DNA of 64,000 bases. It comes from Immersiella caudata. Lineage: Eukaryota; Ascomycota; Sordariomycetes; Sordariales; Lasiosphaeriaceae. The DNA lies in assembly GCA_030512335.1 (NCBI GenBank), contig JAULSU010000001.1, positions 7,874,001 to 7,938,000 of the forward strand, written 5' to 3'. Below the pieces are notes generated by a model, which was given only the letters and a program-made list of their open reading frames with translations, did not search any database and was not told the origin of the DNA. This document shows positions 1-11,127 of the stretch, piece by piece; the first letter of the stretch is position 1, and every line of letters starts with the position of its first letter. The position numbers and the translations under genes are program-made.

Positions 1-76
1 CTCCCTAGTTACCCCCCATCGCGGGCCGGATCCCGTACAAGGCCCTGATGCGTTGACCCCTCTCTCTGACGCCGCC

Positions 77-609
77 CTAGACCGTATCGCCTAGCTGCCG
101 CAAGATGTTATCTGCATGCTGAGGTGTCAAACGGTCAATGTCGGCTATGTTGTCGGGGGGGTTGAGAATCAAGTCGCCGGTCAGGACGGAGGTAAAGTTG
201 TTTCAACGGGAACTCTGTGGTGGTGACAAAGAATGAGTTTTTGTTGGCGCGTCATGTTGTTTGTCTCGCTGCATTCGCTCGATGCCATCCATCCGCGGGG
301 AGGAAGTGTGGGTTGGGTGCATATCTCGGTATGATGCGCGTCTCTATCCGATCGGTACGGGCGTTCAAACGGGCCTCAACACCGTCGATGCAGGCGTTCA
401 AACGCGTTTCCATGGCGGCCATATCGGTGTTTACCCGCTGGATAGCGCCGGTCATGTCGGTGCTCAACCTCTGGATGGCATCGAGAACGAACGGCCAGAG
501 TGCCGGCGACATTCGGGACGTCGGCGCATCGTCCGAGATACGTAGCGGCCGTGCTGAGCGAGGTGGCGATTATCCCGAGATCGGGCTGCGGGCCGACAAC
601 GTCAACCAT
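77..609 (-). pseudogene. Broken coiled-coil protein gene of a fungal hypothetical family
   Basis: On the minus strand an ATG at 609 opens a frame (MVDVVGPQPDLGIIATSL) that loses sense near 480 and continues one base out of phase as a heptad-like coil (repeats such as METRLNA and VEARLNA) down to about 252. A third frame piece (FTSVLTGDLILNPPDNIADI) runs to a TAG at 77-79. The order, a short N-terminus, a coil of repeated RLNAR-type units and a C-terminal LGD tail, recalls a common filamentous-fungal hypothetical family. This is from memory and no function is known. At least two frame breaks argue for a pseudogene. An unusual intron arrangement is the alternative, but no convincing splice sites were found. 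Confidence 0.5.
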
Positions 610-761
610 GGCATTTTTTTTGGACAACCTTTTTGCCGCAAAGGTTAGACTGCTGGGGTGGGGGGTGGTTGCCTGAGGTTGAGGTTGCGTGGGGCATTCT
701 TGTGGATGTTGGGTTGCGTCGGTCGGGTAACATTGTGTGCTGGGCCACGTGAAGTAATCCC

Positions 762-822
762 ACCTTTTCTCCACTCCACCTTTTCTCCCCTCCACCTTTT
801 CTCCACTCCACCTTTTCCCCAC
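762..822. repeat. Short C/T-rich tandem repeat, about 15-bp unit
   Basis: About four imperfect copies of a unit reading CCACCTTTTCTCCACT lie in tandem. The copies differ by single bases. Apart from this repeat, 610-1670 holds only short overlapping ORFs without recognisable content. No gene is called there. Confidence 0.75.
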
Positions 823-1670
823 TTCAGCCACAACCCCACCAAATCCATCGCCATGCCACGAACATGCCTCTTTTCCAGCCACAGTTACACTTCATGGCAT
901 CGCACGCGCTCCGCTGTTCAAGACGAAGCCTCTACCGGGTATATAGATTCACTGGGACGGTCTTGATCTGTTCTCGGGCATAGAGTGTTCTGCGTGTTAA
1001 CTCCCGTTGTTTCTGAGAAAGTCACAGACGCGACTTGATTACGTGTTGCAGATGTTTTGATCCATCTCATTATGGCAACTGCGCAAAAGGCCCTCGCGTT
1101 TTGTCTTCCGGTGTTTGATCCGGGTTTTTCGATGTTCGCTTTTGCCAGGTGGATGACGCGGTCGGGAGCCAAAAGTGCCGCCAAAATTAGGCGGCTCTCA
1201 TCCACGGAGCTCAAACCAGGTCGATTTCTGCCCAGTGAGGGCATTGGCGCCTTGAAAACAGCTGAACGGCAAGCTGAGCGGCAGTTCTAGGCGGTATGAA
1301 GTCGTTCGCTACCGGGGCAATGGAGGGCGAGCCCCTTTCCGGAAAGTGGGGCCATCCTCCGTCTCCGACCGGGAAGTGGGCGTCGACGACTACATCGAGT
1401 CCAGGAAAGCTTAAACGAGGCAGAGAGCATGGAGATGCGGAATGAAGGCATTCGTAACCTTATATTCAGTTTATCTACTTTCTCACCGAGGACCTGGCCG
1501 ACCGCGGGGATGCAATCATGACAAGCAGGGGGATCCCTGAGTCTCTGAGATCGCAGATCGGACGCTCTGCATGTATAAGTAGATCTTGCTGCTCCTGGTA
1601 ACGTTGAATCGGTTTCCGGCAGCCCCATCCAGAGCATCGGTATCTCAGCCTCCCAACTGTCCTCGCCAGG

Positions 1671-2630
1671 ATGAAGCACACCGTCGCCATGGCTGCCCTC
1701 TCCCTTGGGCTCACGACGCAAGCAAGCGTGGTTCATCGCCAAACTGTAGGCAACCGACTCCTTCTTTCCCTTTCAAATGAATAGTACCAAGGTGATCTTA
1801 CCGCCAACAGGCAAGCGGCAGCGGCCCCTACCCCGCCTCCTACTCCACCGACTCTGGCCTCGCTGGCCAAACCATCTACATGCCCACCACCGTCCCCGCC
1901 GGCGTCAAGCTCCCCGTCATCGTCTGGGGTGTCGGCGGCTGCAGCGACAGCGGGACCAACACCGCCGAGTTCCACAACGAACTCGCTTCCCACGGCTTCC
2001 TCGTCATCGTCAACAACAGTCCCACCGCACGCACCCAGACCGTTGCTACCTCTCTCATCACCGCCGCCGATTGGGCCGCCAAGGTCGCTGGGACTGGCAA
2101 GTACGCCAACGTCGACAAGTCTCGCGTCGCAGTGGGGGGTTGGAGTTGCGGCGGTCTGCAGGCATATACAGTTTCGTCCGACCCGCGGTGGGCAACGATT
2201 GGCATCTTCAGCTCCGGCCAGCTCGACGCGAGTCAGAGCGTTCCCGTCGTGGGCAAGATCACCAAACCAATCTTTTACTTCCTGGGCGGCAATGGAGATC
2301 CTGCGCAGACACCTGTTAGTTCTTCCATCCCTTTCGTGACTTCAAGTCCCCTGACCGGCCTTTCCACAGGGCACCCGCGACTACGGAAACCTCCCCAAGA
2401 CCACACCCGCTTGGATCGGTACGAATAACAAGGGACATGGGCATTCGGGCCCCACGGGTACCTTTACGACACCGTCGATCAAGACTGCGACGGTGCGCTG
2501 GGCGCAATGGCTGTTGAAGGGCAACGCGACAGCGGCGACGTATTTCACGAACAATGCTGAGGCGACGCAGGCGGGTTGGACGGGGATTTCCTCGCAGAAC
2601 TTGGATAAGATTAATGTGACGGCTATTTGA
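1671..2630 (+). CDS. Secreted alpha/beta-hydrolase (esterase-like)
   Basis: Three exons: 1671-1745, 1811-2314 and 2370-2630, 279 aa. Both introns (65 and 55 nt) are GT-AG and keep phase 0. The N-terminus (MKHTVAMAALSLGLTTQA) looks like a signal peptide, so the product should be secreted. The nucleophile elbow GWSCGG is near residue 111. The segment PIFYFLGGNGDPAQ probably carries the acid and GHGHSGPTG the histidine. The fold resembles the small fungal dienelactone hydrolase, chlorophyllase or polyesterase-like enzymes. The substrate cannot be read from sequence. The last exon carries several N-x-T sites. The gene looks intact. Confidence 0.88.
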
Positions 2631-3147
2631 GCCTTCGAAGCCCTTGTCGCAGGGTGGTCTTACACTGGGCTTGTTGTGCTGTCTGTATTTGCCAACGAAA
2701 TAAAAGCATATGTATGGCTGCGGACTCTCGTGCACTGCGTCTTGTTGGAAACATAAAATCTAAAATAAAAGTGGCTGACAATTCGGTCAGGTGGTACCCA
2801 TGATGAGACGCGATGAGACGCGGGACGGGCCTGAGGACAATTTCGCACCTTCCAGATCAGCTGTTTGAATGGGGCAGGTTTTACTCTCGAAAAGAGCCCC
2901 TCAAACGACTCCTTGAGAAGGCCAGATTCAACCGAAGTCCCACCAAACCAGCCAATGACTAGCAGCGAGGAGTTCCAGCTATTTGGTTCGTGGGGGCCTC
3001 GGCCACGTGCTAAGACTACAGCGCGTCAAGACGAGAAGCGGGGTCGCGCGGGATTCTCTGTCCTCCTCACTCCTCGTCTGGCTTCTCTTCCACTGGGGCA
3101 ACTTTTGCATAATTTCCACCGGCTTCCTACCGCATCCCACCGTTGCG
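2631..3147. other. Intergenic, nothing recognised
   Basis: This 517-bp spacer lies between the hydrolase and the HET gene. Open frames run through it into the HET gene, but no motif or convincing start was seen before the ATG at 3148. Confidence 0.5.
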
Positions 3148-5179
3148 ATGCGGTGTGACGTCTGCATGAATTTGTCGAACGACCGATGGTCGCACTACCA
3201 GCAGGTGAGGGGCACCGACGATATACCGTATGAAGACTGGCGAGAGAAAGCCCAGAGAAGCGCAGCCGAGTTCGTCAAGTCTGCCGCGAGCGGCTGCATA
3301 GGGTGTTTGCTCATAGTACATGGCTTCCGGAAGTTGGTTGCCTACTGGGAGGCACATGATAGATCGGGTGGGTGGATCAGCCAGGTTACAGGTCCGCGCA
3401 GAGCAACGGAATCGGAGTCGTTCCGTCTAAACCATTCAGCCCAATGGACCCACTGGACTGCGAGCGAGATCGAGTTCTTTTCTTTGAAAGGTGAGCAAGT
3501 ATTCAGTGGACCCTATCGTCATTGTTGAGTCAGTCCTTACCTAGGTACCTACCTTTTGGAACTTGTCAGGTTCACCCACCCTGTGGCATCCTACTTGGCT
3601 CAAACTTGGTACTGCAAGTTTTCTTCCGCTGAGCACTGGTCGCCAAACAAGCCTTACGAAGTTGCAGGCTTGGCTCACCGAGTGTCGTACACAACACCCT
3701 TCCTGCGGATCAATGCATCGTCGTCTCCCAAGGCGCGTCCTCGATGTCGGCAATGCCGATCACACACCGTCTTCGGTCCGACTTTACGAATCCCAGCAAG
3801 AGGACGATGAGTATATCTGCCTGAGCTACCGATGGCCAGGGACCGCAAGCGCCAAACTCCTGCGACGAAATCTGGAACAATACAAAGTTGCAATTCCCCT
3901 TGATGAGATCCCCTTGACTTTCAAAGAGGTCTTTGAGGTCGCACGGTCGCTCAGGGTTCGATACGTTTGGATCGATGCGCTCTGCATTATTCAAGACGAC
4001 GAAGTTGGCGAGAAGGCACAGGATATTGCAAATATGAATTTGATCTACGAATCAGCTCTCCTAACTGTATTTTCGGCCTGGTCTACCGAACAGTTATTCA
4101 GCACAGCTGGCGAACATTACCGCCATCATGAGATCGAACGGGGCGTTTTCGTTCGTCACGCTCTGCGGCACTTTTTCGAAGACCAAAGCGCGAAGACTTC
4201 TCTTCTGATAATGGACCGAGCGTGGATTTTCCAAGAACGCATACTCTCCGGCAGGGCTGTGTACTTCACAGAGTATGAACTTGTTTGGGACTGCCAGAGG
4301 AGCCTGCGATGTCAATGCCGTGACCCTCATGACCAGGCCAATCCCCGCTCTAGAGACCCCAACAAATCACGAACACTATTTCGAGACCCAGAGGCATTTC
4401 CGTTTGCAGTTTGGTGGACGTGCGTCGCCGAGTACTCGAAACTTAAAATGACACACTCTTCAGACCGCCTCAGAGCCATTCAGGGGATTGCGATGCACAT
4501 GCGAACCAAATGGCAGAGAGGCAAATACCTTGCCGGCCTGTGGGAAGACACTCTGTTGCAAGATCTTTGTTGGACACTTGGCCCCAACGAGACCCCGCAA
4601 CCAAGACCGGGGACTCCGCGTGCCCCAACATGGTCGTGGGCTAGCATCAACTCGCAAGTCGTAGGAATCCTGGAGAATGAGCAACAGTCGATCACGTCAA
4701 GTACGGCTGCGGCAACGGCCGTGGCTACCACGGCCAGCCTTTCCTGGATGCTAGACACACACCGCGATTCTGTTCTATCAATCAACACTGTGGTGGTTGA
4801 CGCATTGATGCGGCCTGGTCCTATCAATGGAATGTACAGCTTTACTACTACGAGGAAGGGCTCTCGCTTCTATACATCTCTCCGGGAACCAGATAGAATA
4901 AGTCTGCAACAGTTTATTCCTGACCACAATGGTTTCCAGCGCCCGCTAAAGTCGCTCGACGAGATGAACGTCGAGGTACGTCTGTTGAAGATGTTTGACA
5001 TGCGGAGATGGGACGGGATCCATGGGGTTTGGCTGGTTGTCAAAGGGGTTGAAGATCCCGAGAGGAACCTGCACGAGAGGGTCGGACGTCTAGTGATACT
5101 GAAGAGGGATTACAAAAAAGTCTATGAGGATCAAGAACTCCTAGGAGATGGTGAGAAGTTGGAGATATTGTTACAGTAG
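3148..5179 (+). CDS. HET-domain protein (heterokaryon incompatibility)
   Basis: Two exons, 3148-3490 and 3570-5179, joined by a 79-nt GT-AG intron with a split glycine codon; 650 aa. The start MRCDVCMNLSNDRW with a CxxC pair, plus GCIGCLL further on, is the usual N-terminus of these proteins. The HET domain starts near residue 196 with YICLSYRWPG, followed by IPLTFKEVFEVARSL and RYVWIDALCIIQDD. The later block DRAWIFQERILSGR is also typical of the family. HET proteins trigger cell death after fusion between genetically different hyphae. The partner gene and allelic specificity cannot be inferred. No STAND or NACHT module is present. The gene appears intact. Confidence 0.92.
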
Positions 5180-5952
5180 GGAGGTAGAATTGTTGAATTC
5201 TCGTGCGTGCTACTGCATGGTGCTCAAGCCCTCATTCGACAATCAATCCGCGTGGTAAAGCGCCTGTCTTCCCTCCCCCTCCAACCTACCTACTCGATAA
5301 TAATAATGTTAAACAATGAGGTTTCTGCGTCACTACTAGCCTCCCGTTATTTCTCCAGGAACCCACGAAGCATACACCCAAACACAAATCACTCTCCCAC
5401 CAACTTAAATTTCCCGTTCCCCTGTTCACGAACAACAAATAGCACTCTTGAGTTGAACAATATCGCAATCGTATCCGCCTCTTCCGCCAGTGGCGGCCCT
5501 AACCCGATAAAGGGTGGGTCATGTGCCGTCAGGAAGAGAGATCTTGCCGCAACGAACAGAAACTATAGCCCCATAAAACCCACGTCCAAGGCCGCGCCAA
5601 CATCCACATTCTATTCCCATTACCAGCAGCCATCTGACTTGTTCTTGTCGACAAAAGTGCCGAGACCGGAAGTCTTCCGATATATCGTGATTGTCTGTTT
5701 TTCAAAAGTGCTTAACAGCGTGACATTAGATTGAGATCGCGCAGACATGATACGACCGACACCGCGCATTTGGGATGCAGTGATAGATGATAAAGCTGGA
5801 ATTTGTCAAGACATGACGTGACGAGTATTTGAAAGGAAATATCATGTGATGCGCGACACTCTTTTCGAGTAGCGCAGCAAGTTTAACAAGTTCCCTGAGC
5901 TAAACCTGCCCCGGTGAGACTCGGATGCTTTCAGGTGGTTCCGGTCTCCGTG
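5180..5952. other. Intergenic, nothing recognised
   Basis: A single 175-codon open frame (5207-5734, plus) crosses the region. It is Ser/Asn/Pro-rich with no motif and no family resemblance. I do not call it a gene. Confidence 0.45.
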
Positions 5953-6552
5953 CTACGGGCCTTCTCTCGGGACGTCATTATATGACACCATATTCGGGTC
6001 CCAGCTCACGAGATCCGGTTCTAACGCATGGGTAATACTATCATCTCCTGCTATCTCATGTTCTCCCTTTTCTGCGCAGCTCTTGCACAGGCAATATTCA
6101 CACCCAGGATGCTCACACTGGTACACGACGGCGCAAGGGGAAGAGTTGATGCACCATTCAAATGCCTTTGGTACCGGGCTGGGGGCTGGGAAGATCTTCT
6201 TGGTCCACTTTCGTTGGATTATCTTGGCACCGCAGGCGGCGTCTTTGCAGAAGAGATTGGGGTCGGAACCTCTAAAACGGGCACTTATGTCAGTCCGGCG
6301 TTGTTGATTTGGCGAGGTGAAGAGTGAGGGGACTTGCGGTTGAAACATCAATTCTCCGTGTCGTCTCCGGCAGACTGACGATTTGCCGATAGGTGGGCTG
6401 GCTGTGCGGGCAGTATCACGGGCTTGAGCTGGCCGGGGGTGGTTTGCCTGGAATGGATTGCATCTTGCGGCGAAGAAGGAACAGGGTCGGACAATATATA
6501 GATTTTGAGATAAATCAGGGCGCAAAGGGCATGCCTGTTTTTGGGTGGTCAA
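5953..6552 (-). CDS. Hypothetical Cys-rich protein, gene model uncertain
   Basis: An open frame of 199 codons. The C-terminal half looks real: FCKDAACGAK, then CINSSPCAVVYQCEHPGC and CLCKSC, eight or more cysteines spaced like a small zinc-binding module. The N-terminal half is weak (basic, Pro-rich), and the real start may lie in another exon; a TTTTAG acceptor near 6272 could begin the Cys-rich exon. I cannot assign it to a family. It ends just upstream of an AT-rich duplicated stretch. Confidence 0.35.
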   Translation of the reverse strand: MTTQKQACPLRPDLSQNLYIVRPCSFFAARCNPFQANHPRPAQARDTARTASPPIGKSSVCRRRHGELMFQPQVPSLFTSPNQQRRTDISARFRGSDPNLFCKDAACGAKIIQRKWTKKIFPAPSPVPKAFEWCINSSPCAVVYQCEHPGCEYCLCKSCAEKGEHEIAGDDSITHALEPDLVSWDPNMVSYNDVPREGP

Positions 6553-6796
6553 GATTTATTTCTTTTTTAAAAAAAATTTTAAAAAAATTTATAGTCAGAG
6601 TCGAGTTTGCTGCAGCGAACTTTGTCCACCATCAAAGTATCTTGGGCTAGGCGCGATACAGGCTTGAAAACAACTCGGGGCACAAAAGGGCGTCCCTGTT
6701 CTTTGGTTCAAGGTTTGATTTTTTTTTTTTTTTTTTTTTTTTTGGGAAATTACAGAGTTAGAGTTTAGTTTTCTATGTCTAACTTTGTCCACCATC
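6518..6796. repeat. Diverged tandem duplication, about 160 bp apart, with T-rich core
   Basis: Copy 1 is about 6518-6634 and copy 2 about 6677-6796. Both run from GGGC(G/A)CAAAAGGGC through CCTGTT, a T-rich or A/T core (a T25 run at 6719-6743 in copy 2), GAGT(T/C)..AGTTT, to AACTTTGTCCACCATC. The copies differ mainly by transitions. No coding sense was seen. Confidence 0.6.
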
Positions 6797-7129
6797 TTTG
6801 CACGAGGAGTGTATTTTTCAGGTCTGCATCTTACGTCTACGTGAGGACGGGAAATAGTATCACGTTTGTAGCGTCTCAAATCAGCAACCATTAATTGGCC
6901 AGCGCTTTCCACGTGTGGGCTAGCGACGGAGCCTGCGTCCAGAAGTTCCTGGAATCAGCCGATCCCGATCCAGTGAAGCTGATCTGGTGGGTGGCCGGCC
7001 GAGGACATCATAGAATAGTCTAAAGAATCTTGAGGCTGGGATTCCCACTAGACTATCTACCCGGCAGTCCCGGGCAGTAAGACTCCATCAGGCGTAGACT
7101 CAAAGGGAACCCTGATTGTGGTCTTTTAG

Positions 7130-7990
7130 GAAGGGCGGCTCGCTGCGGCCGTACTGAGGTCGCTGTGGGACTTCTACGATATGGAGCATACGTCAACGAC
7201 CTGCCTGAATCCGAGGAAGAGGGACCAGACTGGCATCACTTTCGTCTCCGAGAAAACCCTCCCATTATGTGCAGTCCATGTTCGCTAGGCAAGGGCATGG
7301 GCTCCTCGAATCGGAAGACATCGCATGTCACCATCGAGCTGCTCATCAATCGGGGGAGCGGATCCCAATCTCACCGAAAAAGGGGGAAGAACTGCTCTAA
7401 GCTTTGCGGGCCAAGCGGACGACGAACACATTGACGACGCAAGGGACTCCCAGGGAACACGGCACTACAATGCACAGGGGCCGTGACTCAATGATAAACT
7501 CTGTAGTAGCAGTCAAGGCACTCATACAACGCAGAGCTGCTGTCAGCCAGCCAGCAGTAGCAAGCAACAAGACCCAAGCTGGCGCACATCTGGGAATAAT
7601 TAGCAGCAGCTCGGTCAGTAGCACAAGAGCTCACCGAGGAGCTTTTCGACGCTGGAGAAAAGCCCATAGGGCTTTCGGATGGCGAACCAGCTTTCATTGC
7701 ATTTGTACACCGTGGCTCTTCCTTTTTTTGGTCTTCAAACGACGACAAGATTGTGGACATATTCCTTGAACAAGATGCGTCTCTTATCTACCAACGTGAC
7801 AGGCTGGGGCAGACAGCGCTGGATCGGGCTTTCCAGGCGAAGAAGAGGATTGCTGTAGAGAGGCTTATTCGTTGCGGAGCCCGTTTTGGAGCTAGATATT
7901 GGGAACCCGGAGATACTATGAACCACATGGAAAATTTAGCACGACGCTTTGGGGAAAGGACTTTGAGGTTGCACTATTTAGGAATTCCAC
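7130..7990 (+). pseudogene. Ankyrin-repeat protein pseudogene
   Basis: Plus-strand pieces of ankyrin repeats are readable: LLRYGAYVNDLPE near 7170, VTIELLINRG near 7330, then after a one-base shift DPNLTEKGGRTALSFAGQ. After two in-frame stops (near 7555 and 7600) come DDKIVDIFLEQDASLIY and QTALDRAFQAKKR, then VERLIRCGARFG up to about 7900. The frame shift near 7360 and the stops show decay. Ankyrin proteins are scaffolds and often belong to fungal NLR-like genes. No effector or nucleotide-binding part remains here. Confidence 0.65.
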
Positions 7991-8078
7991 ACAGAAATAA
8001 GAGCAGAAACCTAAGTCCGAGACTTAGCCCTGAGCATACCTCAGCGAGAAAGGCATGTTGCTTCCCATACCCGAAACC

Positions 8079-9167
8079 TCACCCAATATTCCCTGCCTGA
8101 TAGTGGTACTCGCTCACGATGGCACCATACTCGTCGAACCGCACCGGTTCGTAACGGGCGGGATTCTCAGTGTCCACAAAGCGCTCCAATGTAGCTACCG
8201 TGTGCGAGGGCACGGGGCCGATGAAAAAGGGGATGGTGCGTCGTCCGGGAATACCCCCCTCGTCCGCCGCGGTCAGGTCAGGGGCTTGTACTCGATGCTC
8301 TGCGGACTTGAAGTAATCTGGGCGAAAGTTAATACGAAGGCTCGAAATGATGTTGCAACATATTTGCGTAGAATCTCGGACTAACCGTTTGTAAACCGGC
8401 CCAGCATATCACCAATGTTGAGCACCAGCGTGCCATCTTCTGGATCAGCGGGGATGAAGTCGCCCGTCTGCGGATCGCGCAGCTCCAGCCCGCCGGTTTG
8501 GTCCTGGAACAGAATCGTAAATGTTCTATCAAGAAGTTAGTGTGGAATTCTACAACAGATCAAATCACACGCACCCCCAATCATTGTGCGCGGCAAGCCG
8601 CGGGACCTCATCCCCGCTCTGCAGTCGCGCCCTCGATACAGCAGGGTAATGCATAAACCGCAGCTGGCTATGTCGCTTCGAGGCCAGCTGCATCAGCGCC
8701 TCTTGCTCTTCGTCGTCCAGGCCTAGACCTATCCCCATAGCAGAGAGCAAAACCTCGGACACACGAGCAAGTCGCTCGTAAAGAGACGTTGCGTAGGCGC
8801 GGAAGCCGGGCAGCACTTCCTCGGGGAGCCAGATGTTCTGCTGCTGGTCGTCTTCCTCGCTGCCCACTTCGTAGCTCTCCTTGAGCTCACCTTCGGGCAC
8901 CTTGCCGGAATATCCGCGGTGGGGGAACGGGCCGGGCGGGTGAGGTGCTTTCATTTTCTCGTTGTGGGGCAGGTCGAACAGATTTTGGTTCCATTCGAAC
9001 GCGGCGTCGACTTCATCGTGGGAGAGGCCGTGCCCGGACACCTTGGTAAAGCCGTACCGATGCAGCGCCGCAATGAAGGTCTTTCCAGCGAGGATCCGAT
9101 CGGCGTCGGAGTGGGTTGAGGGTGCGGTGAAGGGAGTGAGGTTGACAGTGGGGATTGTGGACGTCAT
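8079..9167 (-). CDS. 2-oxoglutarate-Fe(II) dioxygenase, isopenicillin-N-synthase-like
   Basis: Three exons on the minus strand: 9167-8575, 8525-8386 and 8317-8079, 323 aa, with GT-AG introns of 49 and 68 nt in consistent phase. I start at the ATG giving MTSTIPTVNL, because that matches the usual beta strand at the start of the DIOX_N domain. The iron ligands are visible: H194-N-D196 in RLAAHNDWG and the distal histidine in SAEHRVQ (about 253). The 2OG-binding arginine lies in RRTIPFF (about 274). GTFTILFQDQTGGLEL is the classic core. Such enzymes oxidise small metabolites or gibberellin- or flavonoid-like compounds. The substrate is unknown. No biosynthetic cluster surrounds it. Confidence 0.92.
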
Positions 9168-10566
9168 TTTAGAGAACGCTTCGAGAACAATGCTTTGACC
9201 AAAGGGGGCAACGAACACTGGAGTAAAAGGGGCTAGCTGCCGCCCAATTTTTGTTGAGTGCGAAGGAATTGGGTATGCTGGCGGACTTTCCAATGCCTTT
9301 GGAATTTAGAAGTGAGTGCGAGGTGCAAATACGATTTGCGGCGGAGACACTCCATTTCGACAGGATGAGACGCGACAACATGTTGTGGAACCGAATGCCG
9401 AGCCAATCACATGATGAGCCGCTCCTTCCATTGAAACGCTCAGTTTTATATCCGAGCCTACTTCGGACATCCAATTCAACGCTGTACCCATTCTCAATTT
9501 CCATGTGAAAGGCGATGGTAAGGCCTGATGTCAATTCCGGGTTAATATGAGCTGATGGCCGACGTCCTCCAGGCGTTCCTTCCTCGCCTTACACATATCA
9601 ACACTGGTACCCCCACACCTCTCCTTTACCCTGAAATGGCAGTATCTCCAACTCAACTCCACCGACCAGATTCCTCTCTCCGAAGAGAAAGTGGTTTTGT
9701 TGTGTATGGCAGTTCAAGCAACATTGTCGTCTCCGATGGCTCGCCATCTCTTGCCGAGACCGGCATTTGTGCAGGGGGACGTGCAAGGTCTCGGAGTCAA
9801 TGATCTTGCCGTGGTGCGGGAGACAACCGAGGACAGGATCTTGAAGGTGGGGCATTTCTTGGTTGGCCTGATCCGCCCGCTAGAACTCGCCTGCTCTCAA
9901 CCGGATCCCGACTCGGGCGCCCCTCAGCCCGGTTGCACCACTCTGCCATCAAGCACTGTCAAGACACTCAAGGATCTCAGAGGGTCAGAGCCCCTCTCGG
10001 CCATTGCACGCAACACGGCACCACGAAAAGAAGCCCCCAAAGTCGTATCCCGCTCTACCCCGCTCTGGCAATGCTACTCATTAACAGATAAACACCACAA
10101 AAGCTGAATGATGTTTTGGCCCGGTGGCGATGCACGATGTCAGCAACAAGTCCTAGGGTGGTATTCCGCGTCGCATTTCCCGCATTTCCCGCCATTATTA
10201 CCTGGAAAAAGCAGCTCGGGCGCCCAGGTAACACTGCCTCTCACGATTTACCCGCGGCAAGAAGCGGAAATGGCCCAACCCAAGGGGACGGGGATTGCAC
10301 ATCCGATGTGCTCGGGGAGCTGAATTGTGGTCGTTTGCCATGTTGGTCTACCGAAAGGTTCTCGGGTCTCCTGTAGTATTGGCTGATGGTATGCAGGGTC
10401 GCACGGTACGGGAGCAGTAGGAAGCTTCTTTGAATGTCGCAAAGTATATATTCTCCCCGTGGTCACTCCGTCTATGAGGTAGATCTCTTGTCCTGACCAT
10501 CTCCGGGAAACAGAGTCCTTACTCCAACTCGCCACATCTAGTCTATCTCCATCTCTCACTTTCATC
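9168..10566. other. Intergenic, no gene called
   Basis: Several open frames of 60-140 codons overlap here on both strands. None has a domain, signal peptide or credible intron chain. A TATATA at 10445-10450 lies about 117 bp before the next start codon and may be its TATA element. Confidence 0.5.
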
Positions 10567-10966
10567 ATGAAGTTCTTCCCAGCCCATTTCCTTGCACTGG
10601 CGGCGTATGTCACAGCTGCGCCAGCATCAGAGGAATCCGCCCCCTTGGAAGTCAGACAATCGCTGCCTTCCATCAACTACCGTTCGTTCGTCAGCGGGGG
10701 CTGTTCGGGGTCGGGGACCGTCTTCAACTCTAGGGTCAACGCATGCTCCGTTCTTCCTGGTGCGAGCACGAGGCTTGAGACTCGGCCTGGAATCTGCACG
10801 GGTGAGTACAAGACTTGACAATTGAACTGGCAGAAGCGGGAGCTGACAAATCTCTGTAGTTCGCATCTGGCAGAATCCCGGATGCACTGGGTCGTCCAGA
10901 ACCATATCTTACAATGTTTGCACGGATACCAGAAATTACAACTCGATCAAGGTCACCTGTACTTAA
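10567..10966 (+). CDS. Small secreted cysteine-rich protein (effector-like)
   Basis: Two exons, 10567-10801 and 10860-10966 (58-nt intron, GTGAGT...TAG, split valine codon), 113 aa. The N-terminus MKFFPAHFLALAAYVTAAPA is a clear signal peptide, followed by SEESAPLEVRQ, which could be a propeptide ending before a glutamine. The mature part has six cysteines (GGCSG, NACSV, GICTV, PGCTG, NVCTD, VTCT), enough for three disulfides. It ends on the last cysteine plus threonine. Small secreted Cys-rich proteins act outside the cell as effectors, antimicrobials or wall proteins. I do not recognise the family. Confidence 0.82.
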
Positions 10967-11127
10967 TTTGGTCACGGGAGGTAGTATTCAGCACATCTAC
11001 GAATACAACTCGAAAGCAGGCTGTTGCGACTATGGATATGCGGCAAGACGCAAACCTGAGCCCAGCGCTCTGAGGCATTGTGGAAAGTAGTCATCTTATT
11101 CAACCCATAGTAGCATATCTTCAACCC

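Noticed and set aside
5207..5734. 175-codon plus frame
   Set aside because: Ser/Asn/Pro-rich, no domain, no splice partner and no convincing start context.
9895..9965. Minus-strand tRNA-like stretch with a TGGCAGAGTGG A box
   Set aside because: The T arm and B box are missing and the anticodon loop would be 8 nt, so only a chance A-box match remains.
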